Shown: positions 44,424 through 53,409 of the stretch, piece by piece
How positions within the stretch are numbered: the first letter of the stretch is position 1
Layout of the letters: every line of letters begins with the position of its first letter
Assembly: GCF_009649845.1 (NCBI RefSeq)
Contig: NZ_WJIE01000007.1
Span: forward strand, 434,001-498,000
From: Polyangium spumosum
GTDB taxonomy: Bacteria; Myxococcota_A; Polyangia; Polyangiales; Polyangiaceae
Length of the DNA: 64,000 nt
Reading direction: 5' to 3'
Made by a program: the position numbers and the translations under genes
The notes under the pieces: model-generated
Databases searched by the model: none
Told to the model about the DNA's origin: nothing
The model's input: the letters and a program-made list of their open reading frames with translations, nothing else

Positions 44424-44984
44424 TCAATAAGGCTTCTGCCCGACGTAGTTCCCCGGCGGGTCGTAGTTACAAACCCAGTACTCCCAGTCCCCGCCCCCGA
44501 ACGGCGAGCCCGTGCTGCATTTCGCCATCCCGCAGCCGAGCTTCGTCGTATTCGCCCACACGACCTGGGTGTAATGGCCACACACGGCCGAACACTCGTT
44601 CGACGCGTAAATGTAGTCCGCCTCCTCGGATACCCAGTTCGAGACCACCTGCGCCGCGGTCGAGCCGCCGGAGCTGGCATAGAGGTTCTCGCCGTACTCG
44701 TTATCGCTGTGCTCCCACACGCATTTTTCGGCGTAACCTTGGGCGACGGCCGCGATTTCGGGCGACCAGACGAGGGGCGGCAAAGGCTCGGGGGCGGGCG
44801 GATCGACGGCCGCGCGCGCCTCGTTGTGCGCCGCGGTGATGCCTTGCATGACGGCCGGCTCGCCCGCATTCGAGGCGCCCGCGCCGGCGCTGCCCCCGCC
44901 GCCCTCGTCGTCCGACGAGCAAGCCGCGGCGGCCACGAGGAATGGAACGAACACGAGCCCGTGGAAAGGTGAAAAGCGCTTCAT
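44424..44984 (-). CDS. CAP/SCP-domain lipoprotein
   Basis: 186 residues with lipobox AAAC, a Gly/Ser linker, and a CAP (PR-1/SCP) domain: ITAAHNEARAAV, LVWSPEIAAVAQGYAEKC, GENLYA, CGHYTQVVWANTTKLGCG and WVCNYDPPGNY. The His/Glu cavity residues of the fold are present (HNEAR, EHSDNEYGEN, GHYTQ). CAP proteins bind lipids or act as proteases in some lineages. The ATG overlaps the stop of the upstream radical SAM gene by 4 bases, so both are made together; a substrate relation is possible. Confidence 0.9.
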   Translation of the reverse strand: MKRFSPFHGLVFVPFLVAAAACSSDDEGGGGSAGAGASNAGEPAVMQGITAAHNEARAAVDPPAPEPLPPLVWSPEIAAVAQGYAEKCVWEHSDNEYGENLYASSGGSTAAQVVSNWVSEEADYIYASNECSAVCGHYTQVVWANTTKLGCGMAKCSTGSPFGGGDWEYWVCNYDPPGNYVGQKPY

Positions 44985-46690
44985 GAAGGGATCGTCGCAC
45001 GCCCCGCGGGCCGCGCGCAAGCCACCTCGGGGCAAGCAAGCCGCACGGGCTCCGGGACCCGGGAGAGCGCGGCGCGCCGCATCGCCTGCATCACCTCGCC
45101 GTTCCAGAGCGAGACGAGCGAATCCGACGCGAGCGAGCCGATCACCGGTGCCTCGTACGCGACGGGATGCACGCTGCCGTCCGGGTCGATACACGCCTGC
45201 TGCCATTCCATGCGGCAGGTGAGGAATCGCGTACGATTTGCGAAATCGTCGGCCGCGCGGAAGGCGCGGAGCGCGGGATCGTCGCCGGCGGCGCAGGGGC
45301 AGGCGCCGCGCGGATCGAGGTGATCGACGAGCACGACGCCCCGAGGCGCGAGGATCGCGCCGAGCTCACGGACGGCCGCGGTGGCCCGCCCGCCACGCGG
45401 CTCGATCCACTCGGCTTGCGCCCGCGTCGTACACGGAAAGACCTCCTCGACCTTGAGCCAATCCACCCCGAGGGAAGCCGCGAGCCTGCCGAGCTCGGGC
45501 AATTCGTCCACATTCGATGCGGTCACGACCGTCGAGATCCCGATCCGCACGTCGAGCCCGCGCGCCACGCGGCGCCGGACCAGGCCCTCGACGTTCTTCA
45601 CGATCGTCGCGAGACGCCCGCCGAGCCGGAGCCCGTCGTTCGTCCGCGGCGTCGCTCCGTCGAGGGAGATGGAGAGGCTCGTCAGTCCGAGATCACAGAG
45701 CGCCTCGAATCGCGCCTCGTCGAGCGCCATTCCATTCGACAGCAAATGCACGTCCGCCCGGCCCGGACGGCCTGCGCGGGCCCTCTGGATCGCGCCGAGC
45801 ACCTCCGGGAAGATGGGCGCGACGATCGCCTCGCCGCCGTGCACGAAGCCCACGTAATCGGCCGCCGCGAACGGCTCTCGCAGCGCGTCGAGCAGCCACG
45901 GCTGCATCGTACGAGCGCTCCCGCCTCGGGTCTTCTCCGGGGCGTCCGTGATGCAATGGGCGCAGCGCAGGTTGCAGCGCTCGGTCACGGTCACGTAAAG
46001 CCGCGCGGGCGACGGCGCGATCACCTTCCCCGCGTGAAATGCGTCGTCCGACGCTCCCGCGCCCGCGGGCCCCTCGATCGAAGGGGCCACCGCACGCTCG
46101 CGTGACCCCGCCGCTCGTGGCGCCGCCGGCCTCGCCGCCGAGAACCATTGCCCCGCGCCGCCCGCGCGCCCCACGAGCCGCCCCGATTCCAGCCGAAACA
46201 CGTAGGCGACCCGCCGCGCCGACGCGGGCAGCCGCGCCTCGAAGACGACGTGCTCGTCCTCCTCCGCCACGATATCCATCACCTGCTCGCGCGCCCCCGC
46301 GCCCTCGTCCCACCGAACGACGAGATACGCGCCGTGCCCGCGCCGCAGGGCCGCGCGAATTCGCAGCCGACCGTCGCTCTCCACCGCCACGAAGGGGCTC
46401 ACCGGCGCGTGCAGGATCGGCTCGTCCGCGCCGCCCACCACGAGCACGTTGTTCCGCAAGCCGCCGCGCGAGCGCGTCCGCGGGTTCTCCGGGTCGAGCT
46501 CCCAGCGCGCGCCCTCGACGAGCAGCTTGTACGCGTGGACGCCGATCCCGAGCTCGATCGTCGCCTCGAACGACCCGTCCTCCCGCCGCGCCATCGGCGT
46601 CCCGCGAAATGCGGACCATTCCCCGCAGAGCGAGGCGAACGCCGCGGGCTGCGCGGGCCGGTAGGAAAACGTCACGGGGACGGTCGCCAC
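44981..46690 (-). CDS. Radical SAM/SPASM enzyme with CBM48- and CBM34-like N-terminal domains
   Basis: 569 residues from the GTG at 46690. Residues 5-85 look like a CBM48 / isoamylase-N domain (FASLCGEWSAFRGTPM, GVHAYKLLVEGARWELDPEN). Residues 95-185 resemble CBM34 of GH13 enzymes (AYLVVRWDEG, RVAYVFRLESG). The radical SAM core begins near 228 with Cys239, 243 and 246 (CNLRCAHC), followed by GFVHGGEAIVAP and LSISLDGATPRTNDG. The C-terminal part has further Cys and DPDGSVHPV with SLWNGEVMQAMRR, typical of SPASM. Peptide modification is the usual SPASM activity; glycan binding is inferred from the N-terminal pair. The frame upstream of 46690 looks non-coding. The gene is coupled to a CAP lipoprotein gene. 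Confidence 0.85.
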   Translation of the reverse strand: MATVPVTFSYRPAQPAAFASLCGEWSAFRGTPMARREDGSFEATIELGIGVHAYKLLVEGARWELDPENPRTRSRGGLRNNVLVVGGADEPILHAPVSPFVAVESDGRLRIRAALRRGHGAYLVVRWDEGAGAREQVMDIVAEEDEHVVFEARLPASARRVAYVFRLESGRLVGRAGGAGQWFSAARPAAPRAAGSRERAVAPSIEGPAGAGASDDAFHAGKVIAPSPARLYVTVTERCNLRCAHCITDAPEKTRGGSARTMQPWLLDALREPFAAADYVGFVHGGEAIVAPIFPEVLGAIQRARAGRPGRADVHLLSNGMALDEARFEALCDLGLTSLSISLDGATPRTNDGLRLGGRLATIVKNVEGLVRRRVARGLDVRIGISTVVTASNVDELPELGRLAASLGVDWLKVEEVFPCTTRAQAEWIEPRGGRATAAVRELGAILAPRGVVLVDHLDPRGACPCAAGDDPALRAFRAADDFANRTRFLTCRMEWQQACIDPDGSVHPVAYEAPVIGSLASDSLVSLWNGEVMQAMRRAALSRVPEPVRLACPEVACARPAGRATIPS

Positions 46691-46846
46691 GCGCCCACGA
46701 TACGCGAATCCGGGCCGCGTGGGAGAGCGTCCGGTCACGCCCCACTTCTTCAGCCGCAGCGTATCGCTGCCCCGAGAACCTTGAAGAGCGGCCCCCTCTT
46801 GTCTCTTCCCTGCCACGCGGCTCCGCGGTACCCTTCGCCGGAGGCC

Positions 46847-48514
46847 ATGGACGAACGCTGTCCGCATCCTGGGCGATCCCGAGCGCGCTTGCTCGGGTTT
46901 TCAGCCGCAATCGCCGTCTTCGGCGCTTCGGTCACCGCATGCGTCGGCGTCATCGGCGACGCGGACGACGGCACCGGCGAGGCCGAATCCCTCGTCCTCG
47001 CCGCGCCCGCGCTGCCGCGGCTCACGGCCGAGCAGTACCGGAACACGCTCTTCGACCTCTTCGGCCCGAGCATGCCGAAGGCGCCGCTCGAGGACGACAC
47101 GAAGCCGTTCCTCTTCTACAACATCGGCGCTTCGAGCACGACGCTCTCGGAGTTCGGCGTCCAGCAGTACGAGGAGTCCGCCGACGCCATCACGCGGTAC
47201 GCGTTCGCCGATCCCGCCCGCCGCGCGGCCCTCGTCGGCTGCGAGCCCGCCGCGCCCGGCGACGCTTGTGTCGAGGGATTCCTGCGCCGCTTCGGCCGGC
47301 GCGTGTTGCGGCGCCCGCTCACGAGCGACGAGCTCGGCCGCTGGGTCACGGTCTCGCAGACGCTCGCGGATCCGAGCGCCTGGGAGGGCCTGCGCCTCGC
47401 CGTCTCCGGCCTGCTCCAATCCCCGTTTTTCCTTTATCGTGTCGAGGTCGGCGTGGCCGACGAGGCTTCGCCCGGGCGTCGCAAGCTCACGGGGTACGAA
47501 ATGGCGACGCGCCTCGCGTTTCTCCTGTGGAACCAGGCCCCGGACGACGCGCTGCTCGACGCCGCCGAGAAAGGCGAGCTCGACGAACCCGAGGGCGTGG
47601 CCGTGGCCGCCGAGCGCCTGCTCGACGATCCGAAGGCGCGCGCGGCCATGCAGACGTTTTTCCGGCAATACCTCGACCTCGGCCGCATCGACGGGATCCA
47701 GCGTGATCCGGCCGCGTATCCGTATTTCACGCCCACGATCGCCGACGCGATGCGCCGGGAGGTCGAGCTGCTCGTCGACGACGTCGTCTTCGAGAGCCGC
47801 GGCGACGCGCGCAGCATCTTCAGCACCCGGAAGACCTTCGTCAATGCGGACCTCGCGGCGCTTTATGGCGTCGACGCGCCCGGCGCGACCCCGAGCACGT
47901 TCGTCCCGGTGGAGCTGCCCGCGGACGGCCCGCGCGCCGGCCTGCTCACGCTCGGCGCGTTCCTGACGATGAACGCCCACGAGACGCGCACCTCGCCGAC
48001 GGCGCGCGGCAAATACGTCCGCGAGCGCGTGCTTTGCCTCGAGGTCCCCGCCCCGCCCCCGGGCGTCGACACGACGCTCGATCCGCCGATGGGGGATCCG
48101 AAGACCGTACGCGAGCAAATGGAGGCGCACCGCAACAACCCCGCCTGCGCCGCGTGCCACCAGTTCATGGACCCGCCCGGCTTCCTCTTCGAGCATTTCG
48201 ACTCGTCGGGGTACTACCGCACCGTCTTCGAGGGCGACCTGCCCATCGATTCGTCCGGGGATCTCGACGGCAAACCCCTCGCGAACGCGCGCGAGCTCGC
48301 CGCCGTCCTCGAGACCGAGCCCCGCGTCGGCCGTTGCATGGTGCAGCAGCTCTATCGCCACGCGCAGGGGCGCGTCGAGACGAAGGGCGAGAGGCTCGCG
48401 CTCGAGGACCTCGCGTCGCGCTTCGAAAGCGCCTCCTTCGATTTCCGTACCCTCCTGATCGAGCTCGTCACGCACGACGCCTTTCGTCACATCGGCGAAG
48501 AGGAGAGCCCGTGA
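46847..48514 (+). CDS. DUF1592/DUF1588/DUF1585-family lipoprotein (planctomycete cytochrome-like)
   Basis: 555 residues with a lipobox-like VTAC near residue 32. It follows the known order for this family: DUF1587-like N-terminus (RLTAEQYRNTLFDLFG), DUF1595, DUF1592 (GYEMATRLAFLLWNQAPDD), DUF1588 with the CxxCH-like CAACHQFMDPPGF, and DUF1585 (VQQLYRHAQGR). The motif suggests heme or metal. GGAGG is 2-3 bases from the ATG. It overlaps the next gene by 4 bases; in Planctomycetes and myxobacteria the same pair occurs widely, with no proven function. Confidence 0.88.
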   Translation: MDERCPHPGRSRARLLGFSAAIAVFGASVTACVGVIGDADDGTGEAESLVLAAPALPRLTAEQYRNTLFDLFGPSMPKAPLEDDTKPFLFYNIGASSTTLSEFGVQQYEESADAITRYAFADPARRAALVGCEPAAPGDACVEGFLRRFGRRVLRRPLTSDELGRWVTVSQTLADPSAWEGLRLAVSGLLQSPFFLYRVEVGVADEASPGRRKLTGYEMATRLAFLLWNQAPDDALLDAAEKGELDEPEGVAVAAERLLDDPKARAAMQTFFRQYLDLGRIDGIQRDPAAYPYFTPTIADAMRREVELLVDDVVFESRGDARSIFSTRKTFVNADLAALYGVDAPGATPSTFVPVELPADGPRAGLLTLGAFLTMNAHETRTSPTARGKYVRERVLCLEVPAPPPGVDTTLDPPMGDPKTVREQMEAHRNNPACAACHQFMDPPGFLFEHFDSSGYYRTVFEGDLPIDSSGDLDGKPLANARELAAVLETEPRVGRCMVQQLYRHAQGRVETKGERLALEDLASRFESASFDFRTLLIELVTHDAFRHIGEEESP

Positions 48515-49866
48515 AGACCACGCCCCTTTCCCGTCGAACCTTCCTCCGGGGCGCCGTCGGCGGCACCGCGGTCGCCCTCGCCTTGCCCACGCTCGAAGCG
48601 ATGCTCGGCGCGCGCGGCGCCGAGGCGGCGTCCACGGGGCCGATCTTCGGCGTCTTCTTCTGGGGCGGCGGTTTGCCCTGGCACGACGGGCACGGCGCGC
48701 CCCAGGCGGGCCACCCCGACCTCTGGACGCCGAGCACGACCGGCAAGGAGTATACGCCGAGCGAGCTGCTCACGCCGCTCGCGCCCTTCCAGCCGAGCGT
48801 GGTGACGGGCTTGACCCCGCACACGGAGGTGCCGGACCTGCCCCCGGGCCAGAGCGACGGCCACATGCGTGGCTTCATGGTCGCGATGACCGGCGATCGT
48901 ATTCGCCCCGAGGGGTTCGATCACCCCTCGCACACGCTCACCGCGCTCCGCCCGACGCTCGATCAGCACGTCGCGAAGCACTCGGCCTTTTATGGCCCCG
49001 AGGTCCCGCGCTTCCGCTCGCTCGTCCTCGGCGCGAGCAACGCGCGCTTCCACGATTACGGTCACTGGAACGCGATCTCGTACAATGGCCCCGACGACCT
49101 GAACCCGCCGATCATGAACCCCGGGCAGCTCTACGATCTCCTGTTCGGCGTGGCCGCCGACACGGCCGGATTGAAGCGCCGGGCGCTCTTGCTCGACGCG
49201 GTGATGGAGGACGCGAAGAGCCTCTCGGCGCGCGTCGGCGCCGCGGACAAACAGCGCATCGAGGCGCACCTCGACCACCTGAACCAGGTCAAGAACCGCC
49301 TCGATTTCTCGGGCGAGGCCTGCGCGCCCCCGGGCAAACCCGCGCCGAGCGAGGATCTCATCACGAAGACCGACATCATGGCCTCGCTGCTCGCCTCGGC
49401 GCTCGCCTGCAACATGACGCGGGTCTTCTCCTTCATGCTGAGCTCGCCCGCGACGACCCACGTCTTCTCGAACCTCGGCGTGCCCAACGATTTCCACGCC
49501 ACGGTCCACGAGGGCGCCTGGGAGCACACGCGGGCCGGCATTCTCTACCAGATGCAGGCGTTCGCGGCGTTCCTCGCGCGGCTCCAGGCCGTCGTCGAGC
49601 CCACGGGCGGCACGCTGCTCGATCGGGCGCTCGTGTTCGGCCTCTCCGAGTATGGCGAGGGGTATCAGCACAGCGTCGCCGAGATGCCCTGCGTCCTCGC
49701 GGGCGGCGCGAACGGCAAGATCCGCAGAAACGTCCACGTCCGCGACCCGGGCGGCAACTGGAGCAAGGCCCACGTGACCATGCTGCGCGGGATCGGCCTG
49801 GAGACGCCGAGCTTCGGCTGGAATGGCGGCCAGACGTCCGAGGCCTTCGGCGACATTCTCGTGTGA
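48511..49866 (+). CDS. DUF1552-family Tat-exported protein
   Basis: 451 residues. The N-terminus has a twin-arginine signal (SRRTFLRGAVGG). The body matches DUF1552: GVFFWGGGLPW, NPGQLYDLLFG, LDHLNQVKNRL, ACNMTRVFSFMLSS, and the closing LVFGLSEYGEG. Tat export implies a folded or cofactor-bearing protein. The start is GTG at 48511, overlapping the stop of the DUF1592-family gene; its own stop overlaps the GTG of the following gene. Confidence 0.88.
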   Translation: MKTTPLSRRTFLRGAVGGTAVALALPTLEAMLGARGAEAASTGPIFGVFFWGGGLPWHDGHGAPQAGHPDLWTPSTTGKEYTPSELLTPLAPFQPSVVTGLTPHTEVPDLPPGQSDGHMRGFMVAMTGDRIRPEGFDHPSHTLTALRPTLDQHVAKHSAFYGPEVPRFRSLVLGASNARFHDYGHWNAISYNGPDDLNPPIMNPGQLYDLLFGVAADTAGLKRRALLLDAVMEDAKSLSARVGAADKQRIEAHLDHLNQVKNRLDFSGEACAPPGKPAPSEDLITKTDIMASLLASALACNMTRVFSFMLSSPATTHVFSNLGVPNDFHATVHEGAWEHTRAGILYQMQAFAAFLARLQAVVEPTGGTLLDRALVFGLSEYGEGYQHSVAEMPCVLAGGANGKIRRNVHVRDPGGNWSKAHVTMLRGIGLETPSFGWNGGQTSEAFGDILV

Positions 49867-50888
49867 GGCGCGCGGCATTGCATTCCACGACAAGACCCCT
49901 CGGCGCCGCGGCGTCGCTCCTCGCCTGCTCGCTCGTCTTCCCGCGCGCCGCCTCCGCCGTCCAGCCCACGGGATACCTCGACGCCGCCGGATGTGACGTC
50001 ATCGCCGGCTGGGCCCAGGATCCCGACGTCCCGGACCAAAGCATCGACGTGCACGTCTATTATGGCGCCCCCGCCGGCACCCCCGGCACGCCCGCCGTCG
50101 CCGTGCACGCGAACGTCCACCGCGACGACCTCTGCGTCGCCATCGGCTCCTGCGCGCATGGCTTTTACGCCCCCTCGCCGCTCGCCCTGCACGACGGCAA
50201 TGCCCGCGATGTCTACGCGTATGGCATCGACACGGGCGGCGAGGGCAATCCGACGCTCGGGAGCAGCCCCCGCACGCTTCAATGCCCGCCCGCCGCGCAG
50301 TCCGGCGTGCGCCGCAAGGTCGACGGCGCCCCCACGTACGACGCCTGGCGATTCTCCTCCTTCTGGGACCTCTTGCCCCTGCCCGCGGCCGAGGCGGACC
50401 TGCTCCCCGACGGCCCGGATATCCCCGCCAAACCCGAGCTCGTCCAGGCCGACGACGGCACCGGACAAACCTGGCTCCTCGACGGCGGAGTGCGCCGGCT
50501 CGTCTCGCCGGGCGCCGCGGCGCCCTGGCGCCTCGACCTCGGAAAGGCCGCAATTCGCCCTGCGGCCGAGGTCTACGCCCTCACCGAGGGAACGCCGCTG
50601 CGCCCGCGCCCCGTCCTTTTTATTCGTGGCGCGCTGTACCTCGTCGACGACCCGCAACCCGTGGTCCCGGGCGGCGCGAGCTCGTCCTCCGGGGCGGGCG
50701 GCGCAGGCGGCGCAGGCGGCGCAGGCGGCGGCTGGGGTGAAGGCGGCGAGGGCGGCGAGGACACGGCGCCGGACGGACCTTCGGGCGGGACGTGCAAGAT
50801 GGGCCCGCCCGGCACGACGAATTCGTATTGGTTTTTCCTGCCAATCTTCGGCGTGATGGCGTCCGCGGCGCGGCGCAGGCGAAGGTAA
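49863..50888 (+). CDS. Secreted protein with MYXO-CTERM-like tail
   Basis: 341 residues. Signal peptide (LLACSLVFPRAASA), then a beta-rich domain (GYLDAAGCDVIAGWAQDPD) also found in other myxobacterial surface proteins. A Gly/Ser/Ala-rich linker (about 270-300) leads to a Cys, a hydrophobic segment (WFFLPIFGVMASA) and an all-Arg end, resembling a sorting tail. It is the third gene of a fully overlapping operon with the DUF1592 and DUF1552 genes, start GTG at 49863, so it is probably their surface partner. Confidence 0.75.
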   Translation: MRRAALHSTTRPLGAAASLLACSLVFPRAASAVQPTGYLDAAGCDVIAGWAQDPDVPDQSIDVHVYYGAPAGTPGTPAVAVHANVHRDDLCVAIGSCAHGFYAPSPLALHDGNARDVYAYGIDTGGEGNPTLGSSPRTLQCPPAAQSGVRRKVDGAPTYDAWRFSSFWDLLPLPAAEADLLPDGPDIPAKPELVQADDGTGQTWLLDGGVRRLVSPGAAAPWRLDLGKAAIRPAAEVYALTEGTPLRPRPVLFIRGALYLVDDPQPVVPGGASSSSGAGGAGGAGGAGGGWGEGGEGGEDTAPDGPSGGTCKMGPPGTTNSYWFFLPIFGVMASAARRRRR

Positions 50889-50937
50889 GCCTCGGCGGCA
50901 TCCGCTCGGCCACGCCCCGCCGGGGGGCGCGAAGAAA

Positions 50938-52008
50938 TCAGACCGCGAGCACGTCCCGCAGATCGAGCCCCGGGATCGAAGAAGCGTGCTCGCGCACGAG
51001 CTTTCGCACCCCCTCGGCCAGCACGTCCTCGATCTTGCGCCGCACGAGCCCAGGCACGAGCGTGGCCTCGGACGCCGGCCCCGCGGCGGCGAGCGCGAGC
51101 CCCGGGTCGAGCGGGACCTCCGAGCCCGCAAAACGCACCACCCCCGCGACCACGCGCACCAGCGATTCGAGCCCCGAGACCTCCTCCAGCGCCCCGCGCA
51201 GCCGCATCCGCGAAAGCGCCACGCCCCCGCCCCGATCGACGCGGATCTCGACGAGCTCCACGAGCGGGGCCCCGCCGTGCACGACCGTCACGGCCTCGCT
51301 CGTGATCGTGATCGATTGCAGGTTCGCGGCGCGGACGCGCGCCTCGTTCGAGGCCTCGGCCGCGATCGACGCGAGGTCTCCGCTCCCTTTGATTTCCACG
51401 TGGATCGATCCGCCGGCCTCCACCTCGAGGCCCGCGCCGCCCTGCTCGTGCACGAATCTCTCGCGCAGCGCGAGCGTCGCCTCGATCGCGGGATCCCCGA
51501 GATCCGCGGCGGAGACGTCCGAGGTGCCGGTCGAAGGTGTTTTGCGGAAATTGTCTGCGATCGCCTCCAGGGTCGCGAGCGCGGCTTCGTCCTGCATCGG
51601 ATCGTAGCCTGGTTGCGCCATCTTCGTGCCGCGGAGGCCCGCGGCGAGCAGCTCCACGATCTGCTTTTTGGCATCCGCCGTGAAATCCACGAGCCCCTCG
51701 CCCGGGCCGTCGATGGGGGAGACCCACGCCTCGATGCGCGCGTCTTCGAACCGGACGTCCGCGCCCCCGAACAGCATGTTCTTCGCGGGCCACAATGCAT
51801 CGATGACGATCGGCGGATCACAGCGCAGCGTGAGCGCTTCCTGCGTGATCCGGAGCCTCACGCGGCTCGCGAGCTCGGTGCGGAGCTCGCGGCTCCACGT
51901 GCGGCTCAGGTTCTTGCCGCGAGGCAGCGTGAAAGACAGCCCGATGTCGCGAAGCTCCACCACCGGGGGGAGCCTCCCGAGGAGCTCTTTCGTGGTCGCG
52001 TCCGCCAT
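50938..52008 (-). CDS. Hypothetical protein, beta-strand-rich
   Basis: 356 residues with no signal peptide. Strand-rich segments (ELRDIGLSFTLPRG, VRLRITQEALTLRCD) alternate with helical ones; a long N-terminal half of regular strands might form a lipid-transfer-type groove, but this is speculative. The ATG at 52008 has an AGGGGG ribosome-binding site; an in-frame TTG lies 21 bases upstream. No family recognised. Confidence 0.6.
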   Translation of the reverse strand: MADATTKELLGRLPPVVELRDIGLSFTLPRGKNLSRTWSRELRTELASRVRLRITQEALTLRCDPPIVIDALWPAKNMLFGGADVRFEDARIEAWVSPIDGPGEGLVDFTADAKKQIVELLAAGLRGTKMAQPGYDPMQDEAALATLEAIADNFRKTPSTGTSDVSAADLGDPAIEATLALRERFVHEQGGAGLEVEAGGSIHVEIKGSGDLASIAAEASNEARVRAANLQSITITSEAVTVVHGGAPLVELVEIRVDRGGGVALSRMRLRGALEEVSGLESLVRVVAGVVRFAGSEVPLDPGLALAAAGPASEATLVPGLVRRKIEDVLAEGVRKLVREHASSIPGLDLRDVLAV

Positions 52009-52114
52009 GTCCGCCCCCTGCTCGCGCAAAAATCGCGAAGCGGATGAACTTTCTACCGCTCGCGGGAACCAAACGCAAGCACACTCTCGGGCAGGATTTC
52101 TTCGGCGCCCGAGG

Positions 52115-52142
52115 TTGACATCCGACCACCTGTCACTAACAC
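52115..52142 (+). promoter_or_regulatory. Promoter of copper-monooxygenase-like lipoprotein gene, near-leaderless
   Basis: Consensus TTGACA (52115-52120), 16-base spacer, TAACAC (52137-52142), 9 bases to the ATG at 52152. No ribosome-binding site. Confidence 0.5.
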
Positions 52143-52151
52143 GACTGCGCC

Positions 52152-53384
52152 ATGAATCTTCGCCACTTCTTGATTAGGACCGCGATCCCTTCCCTCACCC
52201 TCGCCCTCCCGGCCCTCGTGGGCTGCGGCGGCACCGAGCCCGACGCGCCCGGAGCGCCCCAGGAAGAGCTCCTCGCCCCCCCGGAAGCGGGCAAAGGCGT
52301 GCAATTCAAGATGGTCACGAAGCTCGAGGCCGGCACCGAGGCCGAGCATTGTATGTTCGTGAAGGCGCCCGCCGAGGGCATGTACGTGCAGCGCGACGAG
52401 GTGCGTTACTCGAAGGGCAGCCACCACTTCCTGCTCTACCAGACGAGCTACGAAGAGATCCCGACCGCGAAGCAGGACGGGACGGCCGTCGACACGAGCG
52501 GCGTGTTCGACTGCTCCGACGGCGCCACGAATGGCTGGGCGGTGGAGAAGCTCGTCGCCGGCTCGCAGAACGCGGACGGCGCCTCGATGTTGAGCTTCCC
52601 CGAGGGCGTGGCCATGAAGGTGCGCCCCGGCGCGGTGCTCCTCATGAATGCGCATTACATCAATGCCTCGACGACCACCATCGAGCCCGAGGTCCGGGTG
52701 AACCTCTACACGGTCCCCGAGGCGGAGGTGCAGACGGAGGGCGACATCCTCTTCCTCTACAACCCCTTCATCCACGTCGGCCCGATGGGCCAGTCCCGCG
52801 CGCGCATGCGCTGCCCGGTGCACAAGGACATCACGATCTCGAACGTGCAATCCCACATGCACGCGCGCGGCGTCTCGTACGCCGCGTCGATCGTGGGGGA
52901 CGCGGAGCCGTTTTACACGAGCAACGAGTGGGAGGACGTACCCGTCAAGGACTTCGGCGCGGGGCTCCAGGTCAAGGCGGGCTCGTGGTTCGATTACCAG
53001 TGCGACTACACGAACACGGAGATGAAGGACGTCTACCAGGGCCCGCGCTCGACCGACGAGATGTGTATGCTCATCGGCTCGTATTATCCGGCCGATTTCG
53101 CGACGGCGAACTGCCTCACCGAGGTGGGTGACCCCAACGACCCGAGCAAGTTCGCCGCCGAGTGGGTCGGCAATGGCAAGGCCACCTGCGCCGAGTCGTT
53201 CGCGTGCGTGCAGGAGTCCCTCAACAAGGGCTTCAACGACATGATGCCCTGCGTGACGAACTCGGACGCCGCGATCTCGAGGGAGTTCTCCACCGCATTG
53301 CTCTGCTTCTTCCAGAACGCCGGCCCGGGCAAGGACCCCGCGATGGCCTGCCAGACCGAGTTCGCCGCCTGCCTCGCGAAGTGA
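52152..53384 (+). CDS. Copper type II ascorbate-dependent monooxygenase-like lipoprotein
   Basis: 410 residues, lipobox LVGC (Cys 25). It keeps the same ligand set as peptidylglycine hydroxylases: His91-His92, His168, His235-x-His237 and Met304 (TDEMC). Additional Cys residues (CPVH, YQCDY, and several in the last 80 residues: CAESFACVQESL, CFFQNAG, CQTEFAACL) suggest disulfides. The second lipoprotein of this type (21836) adds a heme motif. A real oxygenase is plausible but no substrate gene is nearby. Confidence 0.83.
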   Translation: MNLRHFLIRTAIPSLTLALPALVGCGGTEPDAPGAPQEELLAPPEAGKGVQFKMVTKLEAGTEAEHCMFVKAPAEGMYVQRDEVRYSKGSHHFLLYQTSYEEIPTAKQDGTAVDTSGVFDCSDGATNGWAVEKLVAGSQNADGASMLSFPEGVAMKVRPGAVLLMNAHYINASTTTIEPEVRVNLYTVPEAEVQTEGDILFLYNPFIHVGPMGQSRARMRCPVHKDITISNVQSHMHARGVSYAASIVGDAEPFYTSNEWEDVPVKDFGAGLQVKAGSWFDYQCDYTNTEMKDVYQGPRSTDEMCMLIGSYYPADFATANCLTEVGDPNDPSKFAAEWVGNGKATCAESFACVQESLNKGFNDMMPCVTNSDAAISREFSTALLCFFQNAGPGKDPAMACQTEFAACLAK

Positions 53385-53409
53385 CCCTCTCGCTCCCCCT
53401 CTCCCCCGC

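Noticed and set aside
46691-46867. ATG at 46867 as start of the radical SAM gene
   Set aside because: The added 59 residues are basic and structureless and overlap the start of the divergent DUF1592-family gene; the GTG at 46690 directly precedes the CBM48-like strand.
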